From Diphasiastrum complanatum (taxonomy: Eukaryota; Streptophyta; Lycopodiopsida; Lycopodiales; Lycopodiaceae), in assembly GCA_029204225.1 (NCBI GenBank), contig CM055109.1:40766603-40830602 (forward strand): DNA of 64,000 nt, read 5' to 3'. The translations under genes were made by a program, and so were the position numbers. Every line of letters starts with the position of its first letter. Position 1 is the stretch's first letter. Positions 1 through 10,928 of this stretch are shown here, in pieces. The notes beneath the pieces were generated by a model. The model ran no database searches. It was given only the letters and a program-made list of their open reading frames with translations, and was not told the origin of the DNA.

Positions 1-449
1 AAATCTACAAGTGCTTATGTCATATATCTTGGAGGAAACTTTATATCTTGGCTTTCAAAAAAGCAAGATATTGTATCACTCTCATCATGTGAAGCTGAGT
101 ACAAGGCGCTCACTACAACAACAAGGAAGTGCTCTGGATCAAGAGGTTACTAGTGGAGCTAAAGATAATTATGGAAGAAAATATACCTATGATCATGTGT
201 GACAACATTTCAGCTCAAGCCCTTGCCAACAACCCAATATTCCATGCAAGGAGCAAGCATATCGAAGTTGCACATCACTTCATGAGAGAGAAGCTCATTG
301 GAGGTGAAATCAAATTGGAGCACATCGACACATCATCTTGCATTGCAGATATGCTCACCAAACCTTTGAGCAAAAGTTCCTTCAACAAGCATAGAGCCAA
401 CCTTGAGTTATACCAAGATCCATGTTCAAATCAATATAGATCATTTTAG
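1..449 (+). pseudogene. Ty1/copia RNase H C-terminal fragment (3' end of pol)
   Basis: This is the last ~150 residues of a copia polyprotein; the rest lies off the left edge. The first ~135 bases read in frame 1 and include the copia RNase H signature SLSSCEAEYKAL. The reading then shifts to frame 3 and continues through DNISAQALANNPIFHARSKH and the end-of-pol motif ADMLTKPLSK. The frame change near base 135 makes the copy defective. It stops at 449, just before a polypurine tract and the LTR that starts at 453, the normal gene order for copia elements. RNase H would degrade the RNA of the RNA/DNA hybrid during reverse transcription. Confidence 0.85.
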
Positions 450-452
450 GAG

Positions 453-1216
453 TGTTAAAATTGAAAAACAATCCATATTGATTTCTTGGCTGCTACAAAT
501 GTTGTACCATGCAAGTATGTAGCTCATTAATGCAAAATGCCAAGTTTGGCCTACATAGAACTCGAGCTACATGGTTATGTATTATCTAGTTTGATAGATG
601 CAACTTGCATATAGTTTGTAGACATAGAATTAGCATGATTATGCTTGTAGAAACTCGTGGCAACTCACATGCATTTATTGTAAGTGATCCATAGTGACAT
701 GCAAGGCATGCACAAAGTTTAATGGACACATGCATGATGATTTGGACATTTCTAGTTAGAACTAGTACACTTGTAAAAAGTTGGTAGAATTTCATGCATG
801 ACAAGTGACAAATGTCACATAGACTCTAGATGTCATTTTGGTGGATAGATATGGTTCTACCTCAAGCTACCTCAATCTCCATAAATATGTGTAGCTCTCC
901 ACACAATGAATGATGAAGGACCAAAGTTTTGTAGCTATCTCATGCCATTTTGGATCTAAACAAATATTGTTTGTTATCTCTCTAGCTCTCTCTCTCTAAC
1001 TCGTGTTGAGGCTAATGCATCTTGTATTTTTATTCATTCTTTGATTCATTGCTATTATATTATGTTGATTAGCATGCTAGATTATGGATTAGCCATTTCT
1101 TCTGAACTAGATTTTGTTGATTAATCTAGAATCAGGTTATACAATCACAAAGCTTAATTAAGATCAGTCACTCTTGTGGACATTCCCCACACATGTGAAT
1201 TCTGGAAATTTTGTCA
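453..1216 (+). repeat. Copia 3' LTR, family E (764 bp)
   Basis: The LTR starts with TGTTAAAATTG right after the purine-rich AGGAG at the end of pol and ends in TTTTGTCA. Its whole length aligns by eye with 57397-58163, which is followed by a tRNA-Met primer site. That fixes the end of this copy at 1216. It has a CTCTCTCTCT stretch near 990-1000 and a CACACATGTG palindrome about 20 bases before its end. It is the 3' LTR of the element whose pol tail precedes it. Confidence 0.8.
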
Positions 1217-1408
1217 ATGATCAAGTGAATTGCACAGATGGCAAATTACTGGTTTCTATTCGTTTTTTCAATTTGGACATTCATTTGTTGTGTGATTGCC
1301 CGCACAAATGAATACCAGACATGAATCCTGGTAGAAAAAGACTTAGGAAACTCTCTTAGGTTCTTTGTTCACTTTTCCATGAAAATCTTTCAAGGCTTTG
1401 ATCTTTCA
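1217..1408. other. Unassigned spacer
   Basis: I see no coding, repeat or RNA signal here. The stretch lies between the end of the family E LTR and an inverted gypsy gag fragment. Confidence 0.4.
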
Positions 1409-1756
1409 TCAAATTGTGACTGCAACTTTTCCATTTGTATCTGCTGGTTCTTTCCAAGTTTTTTGAACTCGTTGGACATCATCTCTACAGTAGCATTGAT
1501 ATTCGTTGATGTGATAGTGGTGGATGTCGTAGTGGTCTTCCCTACTGTGTAAGGCAAACAAACCAATGTTCAGCTCATTGTCTGAATCTTCATCCTCCTC
1601 TCGTATCGTAACATCCATACCATTTTGCAAAGTTGCGTACTCATTATGGCGTTTTAGCTCGCGTCTGATCCTTTTAGGTAGACCTGCCAAAAACCACATA
1701 ATCATGGCATCTTCGTTAATCAGCTTGAGTACGCACTCCGATCTGAGGACTTTAAC
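1409..1756 (-). pseudogene. Ty3/gypsy gag fragment
   Basis: The minus strand reads MIMWFLAGLPKRIRREL, EYATLQNGMDVTIREEDEDS and neighbouring residues. It closely matches the same part of the gag of the gypsy element at 33968-34700 (VIMWFLAELPRSIRRDLKR, YATLQEAMEDAIREEDEGS). Only the C-terminal end of the capsid-like region is present. On the right it joins a truncated copia LTR, also on the minus strand, with no intervening gypsy sequence, so it is a rearranged scrap. Gag would form the virus-like particle. Confidence 0.7.
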
Positions 1757-2370
1757 TTGCTGAATTCACACACGTGTGGGATGCCCTACACATGTACTTT
1801 TGATCTCCTAAGCCCAATAATACCATAAAGATCAGACTAGCATTGGTTGACAATAGGAAAGCTGATTATACAAGAAATATTATTGTGTTACAAGCAAGAT
1901 CTGTCAACCAAACATAGGACTAAGCATCATAAATGCCTCAACTCGGCTAGAGAGAGAAAATAGAAAGTACAAACTCGTGTAGAGAGAGGGGGCACAAAGA
2001 GCTTGTCTCCAAATTTGCATTACACACAAATTTCATCATCTTCTTAATGAGTACATCACATATATATAGATCCATGGACTCCTTTCCTTCTTTGAGTGGA
2101 ATTGGAGTTGTGAATCCACCTCTCAAGCTATCTAGACTTATTCAAGCCACCTCACTATGTCTAATTGTGCCACCTAGTCTTTTCATGCATTAAATGTGTC
2201 ATGTAAAGTACAAATGGCAATTCCTATGGTAGCTTGAGTTTCTACTTCTACCTACCTTGAATATTTTATTCTAAGATGGGTCTTTACTAAGCCAAAAGAG
2301 CTTAATTTATCTTTGGCATTTTTAGGAGCCCTATTCACAACATTAGATAGATTTTTCCAATATTTTGACA
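1757..2370 (-). repeat. Truncated copia 3' LTR (minus orientation)
   Basis: On the minus strand the LTR begins TGTCAAAATATTGG directly after the polypurine tract AGGAGGAG, next to the RNase H remnant on the right. Inside are a TATATATATG promoter-like stretch, CT-rich runs and, near 1760-1775, a CACACGTGTG palindrome of the kind seen close to the end of the other copia LTRs. The expected closing inverted terminus is missing; the LTR breaks off at the gag scrap. Confidence 0.65.
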
Positions 2371-2880
2371 CTCCTCCTAAAAATGTATCTAATGTGGATC
2401 AAGCATCGATCTTGAGATAAGACCAAGATTAGACCTATGCTTTGAGAAGGCACTTTTGCAAAGTGGCTTTGTGAGAAGATCAACAATACATGAAGATGTG
2501 TCGACATGTTCTAAGTTGATTTCACCTCCAATGAGCTTTTCCTTACAAAATGGTGTGCCACTTCTATATGCTTGCTTCTTGCATGAAAATAGGATTGTTT
2601 GCAAGAGCTTGTGCCGATATGTTGTCACATTTGATCAAGGGAAGATCATCCTCATTGATGCACTTTAGCTCCATGATTAACCTCTTGATCCAAGCACCTC
2701 TTTAGTTGTTGTAGTGAGTGCTTTGTACTCAGCCTCACAAGATGATAGAGATATGGTATCTTGCTTCTTTGAAAGCCAAGACACAAGATTGCCTCCAAGA
2801 AAGATAGTATATACATTGCCAACTCTGATTTGACCAGTACATAGGCCTCCCACCAAGGAGCCTAACTCCCCAATGTATCC
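2371..2880 (-). pseudogene. Copia RNase H remnant
   Basis: Minus-strand reading frames show a decayed copia RNase H: a stretch equivalent to WLSKKQDTISLSSCEAEYKAL around 2690-2780, then KEKLIGGEINLEHVDTSSC and DLLTKPLCKSAFSKHRSNLG near 2400-2550. Small indels change the frame several times, for example in the FHARSKH region near 2570. It resembles the fragment at 1-449 and sits immediately upstream, in its own orientation, of the LTR at 1757-2370. It is non-functional. Confidence 0.75.
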
Positions 2881-3766
2881 ATTATGTCAACAAAACAAAG
2901 CAAATTATCCAAGCAAGAGTCTTATTTGCTAATGCTTAGCCTAATCTTTCAAGGTGTTGTTAAGTAACATACATGTTTAGACACTTTTCCATATATGATT
3001 TGATCTTGAAACGAACCGAATGAGGTGATTTGCCATATGTAAGAATTGAGCAAGAGTGTAGATCCTCACACAAGAATGCTACATAGTAAAAGAGGAGATG
3101 AACATTATGCAAATGTGTAGTTACTTTATAGAAAGACAAAGCTGAGTCATGATAAAAAAAACCGTATTTAACTTATACAAAAAATGGCATTTAGCATCCT
3201 ACCTACAGTCCATTGTTGGTTAGTAGGTGCTGTCATTCAAGATTTTAAGCCAGAAAATTAGTGTATATAAGTTGTCATCCATATGCCTGGATACATTGTA
3301 AAAGCTTCCACATTTTGAGTTAAAAAAATGGATGTGGTTCATTGCTGAAATACAAGCATGAAAAGTAGCAAAATCTTTTGTAGAAACTGCCTCCTAGTCC
3401 ATCGTTGGATATGTGAGCATCAATGACTTTTTTTTTTTAGATATTTCAAACATATGTTGAAGCTACGATCCAATGCTATATAAGTAGTGAAAGAAAACCA
3501 CAATGCTAACTACTCAATGCATAAAAAAGGCTTGTAGTTCATTGTTGAATCTATGTAGAAGATTCATATCAGCAGTAAAGTATGTGTAAGTCTCTTACCG
3601 TATGAAGATTGCAATGGAATGAAAGTTGTTAGGGATTCCAAAGAAGAGCATTGTCCATGAACACTTCTCACAATTTGGTGTGGGAAATGTAGACTAAGTA
3701 GTAGTATGTCATGAAGAGAGAGAGGAGAGAGAGGAGAGAGAGAGTGAGTAGAGGGAGAGGAGAGAG

Positions 3767-3801
<35 letters not shown>

Positions 3802-4870
3802 TATTCATCCGAATAATCGATCTTTAATCTTCATCCATTTTCATTATCTAGTTTTGCAGTTTTATTCGGTTTTCTACATTGTCTGCAGAAATACTCAAGA
3901 ATACCACCTTGGATTTGATCAATTTGGATGAAATATAATCTATATCAAAGTTTCAGGAGAAAAAGAAAAAGCTTAGTTCATGAATTTGCAAAAAATAAAC
4001 ACTTTTCAAAATATGAATGATGGTGATATAAATGAATTGTATCTAGGGTTTAGAAGACATTCTCATTTATTCACAATGTCTTGCCAATACTAAAGTGTCT
4101 CTCAAGTCTATATATATATACATTTTGTAAAATTGATTGCAAAGAATCTAGACACATCATTTCTAAGCATGTCATTGCTTTCACAATAGATGACCTTGAG
4201 CCATTTTCACATTAAAGATGAAATATGTATTGTTAGTCCCATAGTTCAGTGGCCTCATAAATGTGCTGCATAGTGCAAACATAGTCAGGGTATTCACCTA
4301 AAATAAAGTTTGTCATTTGCACTAGATCATCTCTCTTGTTGAAAAGCCATTATATCATAATCAAATGTCCTTCGCTTCATGTCAGTGCTCTCAATATGAT
4401 ATTGATGTCCGTAAGCCCACAAAGCATTGCAAGATTTGGACTGAAAGACAATGCAATGTTTCAATCAATGTAGGAATGTTCTGATGATAATTATGTAAGG
4501 TTTAAATGTTATACATATTGAATCCTAAATATTTTCCATGCACACCCACAAACAAATTCCCATTTTCCAATGCCTTTTCCATGGCATTATAATAGCACAC
4601 AAGTACATTGAGAAAGTAGGCATTCAAAGGATTTGTCATTTTGAAGCATAAAGTCTATCATGATTTGTGGCCTTTTCCTATACGAGTTTTTTTTTTCATT
4701 TCATGATTATGTCTCTTTGTTTTTTGGTTTCTTCATATTACGTTTGAGTTTTATCACATGAAAAAACTTGTACGTTTTCTTACTATGCCTTTTCCTTGTG
4801 GAACATTATCCTTAACATTTTATCTCTTCATCATTCCATAATCATGGGGTATATATTGTAGTTATGAGAG
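2881..4870. other. AT-rich decayed sequence without a recognisable gene
   Basis: No coding region or intact element was recognised. A phrase resembling TAGTCCATTGTTGG recurs in degenerate form near 3205, 3340, 3390 and 3530, which suggests an old, diverged tandem array of roughly 60-190 base spacing. Short poly-T runs occur near 3428 and 4687. Confidence 0.4.
3718..3803. repeat. Interrupted GA-rich microsatellite
   Basis: Purine-only (GA)n runs with GGAG interruptions. The tract is degenerate, unlike the pure GA tracts at 18.0, 23.9 and 24.7 kb. Confidence 0.85.
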
Positions 4871-4880
4871 ATATTTTGCT

Positions 4881-4980
4881 ATGCAAAACATAGACTTTGG
4901 GACAAGCCAAACTTTTGCAATGCTACCATTTGGCCTTGCCCTTTGTCTCAGAATTTTTTAGTACCTTCATTGATCTTTCA
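4881..4980 (+). pseudogene. Gypsy reverse transcriptase scrap (LPFGL motif)
   Basis: The plus strand reads FAMLPFGLALCL, which matches the conserved gypsy RT motif LPFGLxNAPxxF. Stops follow at once. It abuts a second RT piece on the opposite strand at 4985-5187, so the locus holds an inverted RT fragment pair. Confidence 0.5.
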
Positions 4981-4984
4981 AAGT

Positions 4985-5187
4985 AGACAATCCAACTTGT
5001 GTACACAGGTCCAATAAAAATAATTTCTTCAACCATATGCACATTGGACCAAGGTATACCAGTTTATGCTTAAAGAATTTACACTTGGTCTCTTTAGCAA
5101 AAAGTATTTCTCTCATGAGAATCTGCAAGGTAGTCTTGACATGATTTACATGCTCCTGAAGAGTTCTATTGTAGATGAGGATATCAT
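4985..5187 (-). pseudogene. Gypsy reverse transcriptase thumb fragment
   Basis: The minus strand reads NDILIYNRTLQEHVNHVKTT, then LQILMREILFAKETKCKFF and KHKLVYLG. This is the gypsy RT region from the catalytic DD motif through the YLGH motif. The first Asp of the DD pair is Asn here. No other pol domain adjoins it. Confidence 0.7.
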
Positions 5188-5805
5188 TGTTAGCCGATAT
5201 TTTTGCACGAAAAATTGGGCTATCTTTAGAGAAATTTCACAGTTTTTGTATAAAAAACCGGCATGTAAAACCCGGCTACTAATGGAAAAATCGGCACACA
5301 GTTGCCCGTAATGGGTCCCAGCCCACCCCTAAGTGGCTAGACACAGTTTTGAAAGTGACATTCACAAAAACCATCAAAAATATTTCATAGACAATTTTGT
5401 ACAGACCGAGTCAAAAATACCGGTCCACATAGAAAGGGGTCCCAGCCCACCCAAAATGCAGCTAGAGCAAATTTTGAGGCCTTAGAAATGGCCCATAGAC
5501 TAGTTTACGGCCTTAGAATTGGCCCGATTATACTAGCCGGGAAGACCGAGCAAATTTTCAATGTACTCTGTTACTTTTATTAATGAAAAATTGTCTATTG
5601 TGTTTTTCAGGGAACCAGTTGCCTTGAAGACACCCCAAGTCATGAGTGCTTACCAATAACAACACACGGGAAAAATCGGCAAAATCAACTCACAACGAAC
5701 GGTCAGAAATTATGAGACAGGGTCAAGGAAACTACAGAGAAATAATGGCAAATTCTAGTCCAAGTCAAAGCGGCACCCCGGCAGACAAATCACCTCGACA
5801 ACTTA
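5188..5805. other. Unassigned repeat-derived sequence
   Basis: No gene was seen. The phrase GGTCCCAGCCCACCC occurs near 5305 and again near 5445, about 140 bases apart, and GGCCTTAGAA(A/T)TGGCCC occurs twice near 5480-5525. The sequence probably belongs to the edge of the gypsy LTR that follows. Confidence 0.35.
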
Positions 5806-6260
5806 AGCCATAGGCCACAGACACGCAAATGGAAAATCCAAGTGGAGGCCAAAAGTGCTTAACAAAAAACATCCTACCTAAAAGTGGTAGGGGTTGACCA
5901 CAAGTAGCAAAGAGGACTACTCAATTAAGAAAGAAGCAAGTGAAGTACTTGCCATTTACACCACCAACAAGTGCAAAAGAGGGAAGTGGCTCACACAAGT
6001 GGTACCGCAATACTAGTGGCCCAAACCATCTTTTCCAAAAGGGGAAGGGTACCACTTGTGGTCAAATCACAACTAAGAGCCATGTACATGAGAGGACACC
6101 TTTCGTGAAAGGCTTGAAGAATGAAAGTATGGCATTTTGAAGGGGAAGGTGTGAGAGATGCCTATAAAAGGAGAGGCCTCTTTTTGCTTTATGAGAGGAG
6201 TCGTTGATGGTCGTAGTAGCACTGGTTGTTCTTAACCATTGGTGATGGTTCACGCGAATC
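5806..6260 (+). repeat. Gypsy LTR-like segment with TATA box
   Basis: Bases 5806-5990 resemble 40670-40852: shared phrases include CAAGTGGAGGCCAAAAG, GGACTACTCAATTAAGAA and GTGGCTCACA. At 40853 the other copy is interrupted by a copia LTR; here the sequence runs on to CCTATAAAAGGAGAGG near 6161, a good plant TATA box. It is most likely an LTR or 3' UTR of the gypsy group found at 32.7-48.6 kb. Confidence 0.55.
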
Positions 6261-8625
6261 AAAAGAAATGGATCGTTACTAAAGTATGAGTGAGGTGTTC
6301 TCTAATTGCATGTATGATGTTTTTGTGATTTCGTTGAGGATGGGACAGTTCATGACCAAAATTGTTGTCGTCTTGATCTGTTGGAGCACTCAGAGTGTTG
6401 CCAAATAGATAGTTCCTTCCCTGTTATCGTGAGGGAGTTTACTCCTTAGGCACCGTCATCTCCGCTGTCTGAGCCATTACTGAGGCGGATTATTGACCCC
6501 TGAAGGAATGAGACCATCGTTGGCTTTGGAATATTTTTGAATCACACTATTCTGTGAGGGCCATCGATATTGTTGGAAGACTATCTATCGTTGTTGCAGC
6601 TAACTGGGCATCAGTGCCTACTGTGGAGCGCACCCCTTACCTGTCCAAATTTGAGCCCTGCTATTGGAACCCCCTCTGGAGCTACACCCGCACTCTGATT
6701 AGACATTCTGAGTTTCAAATGTCTGAGTAGAAGTTACCATCGCTTGATCGCTACTTCATGCATCTGAATGCTACTGTTGTGAGGCTAACTAAGCATTTGA
6801 TACCTACAATCAGTGTTGCCATACTTCACAATGACCCACACACCATCTATCGCCTCTAATCAACGACCTATTACCTGTGAAACGTAAGCACTGAGCACAA
6901 ACCACCTTCCCAACGATCTGTTGCCGTGAAGTTACAATGCAACCTGCTCCATCGCCCTGGAGGCGTGTTTCAATCACACCAGCTCTGGCCCTGTTGTTGC
7001 TCCTGTGCGAACCTCAATCACAAAACTAACACTCCTCTTGTGTATTATGCTAATGACGGTTAAACCTGGTGATCTGAACGCGTACCACCAGCCTTACCTC
7101 TGACTGTGGCATAAGAGTCTATGCGCCTCCATATCTGCCGGCTGTATGCACCCCTATTTCGGCAAGGCCACGTTTATTGTCTATGTCACCATCCCAACCC
7201 ATGCCGTGTGGAAGAATCAACTTAATGGATAAAAGCCACAAGACCTACTCGGCCGACAAAGTGATGACTCGACGGTTCTCTTAAAGGCAACCCAGTTTTT
7301 TCTCCATCACACGAGGAAACTTTCAAGTTGTTGTGGTCAACTTCTTTTTTAATGTAACATGGATGTACTTGCTCTACGTTTCCTATATGATTAATCACAT
7401 ATGTTGTACATTGTTAATGGTACTACCATGCACACGTATACCCTATTTACATGCTAGTATATGGAATTGAGTTATGTGCTAGGTGTCCATGGTGATGGTC
7501 CTTACTAAATGCTTATGGTACGAACTGTGTTGATTTTTTGAGTTTTGAATGGTAAGTTAACTCTTGCTTTATCTGTCTAATTTCAAGGGTTGTTGATACC
7601 ATATTTGAGAATGAACTGTTTGTGCATACTTAAGTCACTGGCCCGACCTCTTTGAAATAGAAGAGCGAGCGGGCCATCACCATATGTGGTTGAAATACAC
7701 CACCTCGGTTAGGGGTTGTCCTTATCGTTGGAACTGCCTAGCGAAATACCTAGGCTTGACGCCCTATCAAACATACCACCGCCTATCAAACATGGCAGCA
7801 CATATAACTGGCACCCTCACACGACACGGACCTAATCACGGTATTATAGCACAATTGGTTGTCTGTTATTTCACCCTGGTGATGCATTCCTAAGCAATAG
7901 ACGATAACCTCATTTCATTTGACCATGATTGCTAACTGAGTGCCCATACAGAGATCTCTATAGTATTTGTAAGTAATTACACTCGTGTGACCTCTAGTGG
8001 TGAATTTCGACCATGGTAAAGTACTAAAGTCACTGGCATAAGCAATACCACCCGAAAGCATACTCTAAGCTATAGATATGAGGTCATCTTGACAATAGTA
8101 GGTGCCTCTAGAGATCTAGGATGGGGGATGTGCCAAACTACTTCCTTCCTCCTGGGGGGTTAGACTCTTGACCATAATGGATGAAATCAGTTCCACCCTA
8201 CACTAGGAGATGTCTATCAATTAATCCAAGAAGAAGTCATGCACTACTATTTCTATACTCTGGCACTCCACCCTCATTACAGACAGGAGATACCATATTT
8301 AGAATACAACATTGCGGGGGCTATAGTTACTTCAAAACCTATGAGTTCATTATTGACGATTTCTGGCATCTGACTTACGCTGTTTCTACCGATTACACGA
8401 GGCCCACCCAGCCTTTCATACCATTAGGGTCGCCAGTGTAGTCATCCGGACTAGCTGGCAATACTAACAGACCCCCAGAATTGCTAGAAACCAATGATAA
8501 ACTTGTTACTGTTTACGATTTACTGTTGACAGCTGTTACTAGCTGTAAGTAGTTGTAGGCTAGTCTATGGTCAACTACTAGTTTTCTCTCTCTATATATT
8601 CAGGGTTCATTGTACTCTCTTTCAG
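6261..8625. other. Long stretch with no supported gene
   Basis: Short open frames exist (7684-7893, 8181-8441), but none has a recognisable motif, and the composition looks like decayed repeat. The part 6300-7370 is more GC-rich than its surroundings and may be a ruined gypsy leader or 3' ORF. At 8580-8650 there is a TCTCTCTATATATTCAGG promoter-like stretch followed by TTAGTGTGATATATAG, which could be an LTR end; no partner copy was found. Confidence 0.35.
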
Positions 8626-9378
8626 TTAGTGTGATATATAGTGATTGTGTGCTCTTCCTCCTCCTTTATTCCTAAGAATAGATCTCCTTTCGATGATCAT
8701 GTAATGCTCAAAATAGAAACAACCATAATTGATATAGAGAATAGTGTCCACTTGGGATGCTTCACTATTTCTTACATCAATTTTACATGTAAAAATGTGA
8801 CTAGAACATGAAGAATCAAATAGAATGTAAATGAAATGATTCCACCATGCTTCCAACTCTGAACTCTCTGGAAAAATACAGCAAACAAACAATAAATGTG
8901 AGTGATCAACGTTTGCTTGCATGTCTTCTCCTCCTTTGTCCTTTGTTGCCTTGTATCCACCATGATACTCCATGAATGAGCCTCCATCTTCATCTTGCCA
9001 CAAGAAACCATCAAACCTTGGAAATCCATGAGTAGGTGAGTACATAAATGATGCAAGTCCAGCACCACATGACTCCATAAACCAAGTAGTTTGCACTAGT
9101 CCATCTTCAAGATCTACTTGACACAAGAAAATGACCATGAATTCACCAAAAATTGACAATCTCCAAGTATTGGCACCAAGTAGCTCAACACTTGAGAATT
9201 TAGCCATGGATGAGTGACATAATGAACCTCCAATAGCTTCATTTCCATCAGCAAAATCAGCCAAGAATGCTAGTACAAATCCAACATGAAAACAATGCTC
9301 ACCAATGTAGCTAGTTTTACCATATCTTGACAATTTGCACACATCCACATGAAATTGCTCAAACATGAGATAGAACAA
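8626..9378 (-). CDS. Uncharacterised 250-residue ORF in the place of copia RT/RNase H
   Basis: This uninterrupted minus-strand frame of 250 codons sits where reverse transcriptase and RNase H should be in the family A copia element at 8.6-13.4 kb. It contains none of the RT (YVDD) or RNase H motifs. The protein is rich in Phe, Gly, Cys and Ser, with stretches such as FDGFLWQDEDGGSFMEYHGG. I do not recognise a family. It may be captured host sequence or a spacer that happens to be open. No in-frame link to the upstream polyprotein exists: the gag-pol frame stops at 9435, and this ORF is in another frame starting at its own Met. Confidence 0.35.
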   Translation of the reverse strand: MFYLMFEQFHVDVCKLSRYGKTSYIGEHCFHVGFVLAFLADFADGNEAIGGSLCHSSMAKFSSVELLGANTWRLSIFGEFMVIFLCQVDLEDGLVQTTWFMESCGAGLASFMYSPTHGFPRFDGFLWQDEDGGSFMEYHGGYKATKDKGGEDMQANVDHSHLLFVCCIFPESSELEAWWNHFIYILFDSSCSSHIFTCKIDVRNSEASQVDTILYINYGCFYFEHYMIIERRSILRNKGGGRAHNHYISH

Positions 9379-9434
9379 GTAAAGTAAACTTGAACAACAC
9401 TTCCTCGCTGCTCCTTACTTGAGTCTTCAATATG

Positions 9435-9860
9435 CTATAAAAACGTATCCATAACACCTTTGCCAATTACCTCTCCTTTGATGCTTTTGACTAGCTCCAA
9501 ATTGCCAACTTCCCTTTTGACTAGTTGAAGCGCTTTGAGATCAACTTCTTGATCTTCAACTTGATCATCAAAGTCATTGATCAAACTTTGTTTTCCAAAT
9601 ATAATACTTGATTTTACAGCAAGATAACATCCATCCACTTGCATAGCTCCATGTACACAAGAAGATCCTCCAAAAGATGTTCCACTCTTCATAAGAGATT
9701 GATACTCGAGATCCATTGCTTGGATCCACTCCTCTTCTTTCCTTGCTTGATCTACACTTGTAGGATCATCCAAAGAGGTTAGGAAAGCAACATAATTTCC
9801 AGAAACTACTTGCTTACCCTTTTGATCATATGTGAGTCTTGAAGGTACCTGTCTTTCTCT
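9435..9860 (-). pseudogene. Copia RT N-terminus fused to unrelated sequence
   Basis: The frame is the same as that of the gag-integrase ORFs upstream, separated from them by a TAA at 9861-9863. It opens with the linker and the start of the copia RT domain (EEEWIQAMDLEYQSLMKSGT), where the family continues with a Trp-x-Leu-Val motif. From about 9675 the similarity stops, and the frame carries an unknown Lys/Glu/Asp/Val-rich sequence (including DDQVEDQEVDLKALQLVKRE) up to the stop at 9435. This marks the breakpoint where RT was lost. Confidence 0.6.
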
Positions 9861-10928
9861 TTATGTTCTCCTTGGCTTTTGACTTGATGAAGGTCCATCA
9901 TCACCACCATCCAAAGTAGGATCCTTCTCATCAACATCAAGAATGTTAGATCCATCTACTTTACCATCAATCATGCTTGAAGAAACCTTTGGAATGTTTC
10001 CCTCATCAAAAATGACATCTCTACCAACAATCACTTTGTTAGTAGAAGGAATGTAAACCTTGTAGGCTTTACTCACCTCACTATATCCAACAAAAAAACC
10101 TCTTCTTGAAGATGGATCCTCCTTGGTCCTATCATCAAGAGTAATGTTGACATAGCATGTGCATCCAAAGGTTCTTAGAAAGTTGACACTCGGCCTCCTC
10201 TTGAATAGCATCTCAAAAGGTGTCCTTCCATCCAAAATAGCACTCGGCCACCTATTGCACAAGAAATTGGCACACAACAAAGCTTGATCCCAAAATGGTT
10301 TGTCAATATTAGCACTTAACCTCATAGCTTTAGCACTTTCACATAAAGTTCTATTCTTCCTTTCAGCCACTCCATTTTGTTGTGGGGTCCTTGATGTTGT
10401 ATACTCCCTCTTGATCCCATGCTCATCACAAAAGGCCTTGAACTTGTTAGATATGTACTCACCACCATTGTCACCTCTCAAGCACTTGATCTTTGTGGAA
10501 AATTGGTTCTCCATTGCATTCTTGAACTTGAAAAAGACATCATACACTTCATCCTTGCTCTTTAATAGATAGATCCAACAAAATCTACTAAAATCATCAA
10601 TGAATGTTACATACATCTTAGTTCCACTATTGCTAATTGTAGTAAGTCCATGAATATCCGAATGTACAAGTTGAAAAGGCTTTGTAGATCTAGAAATAGA
10701 TCTAGTATAAGGTAGTCTATGTGACTTAGACAAAGCACAAGACTCACAAACATGCTTGTCATTACTTAAGGAACTTGGAAGACCAATCACAACCTTCTTC
10801 CTTGCCATTACCTCCAATGACTTGAAGTTGAGGTGTCCTATCCTTTTGTGCCAAACCTCTTGAATAGAAATTTGCTCCCTTGCAACACATTCAACTTGGT
10901 TAGCAATAACACAAGCATCAAGTTTGAA
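9861..10928 (-). pseudogene. Copia integrase, family A copy 1
   Basis: This continues the gag-protease frame after a premature TAG at 10929-10931; the second family A copy has Leu at this codon. The HHCC zinc domain is visible as HKRIGHLNFKSL and CESCALSKSHR. The DDE catalytic core is complete: Asp in VHSDIHG, Asp in RGDNGGEY and Glu in GVAERKN. The C-terminal region has DPSSRRGFFVGYSEVSKAYK and VIVGRDVIFDE, typical of copia. A TAA at 9861 ends it before RT. Integrase would insert the cDNA; this copy is cut off from gag by the stop but has lost no catalytic residue. Confidence 0.85.

Noticed and set aside
8181-8441. 86-residue plus-strand ORF
   Set aside because: No motif, no splice or promoter support, and the surroundings are decayed repeat.
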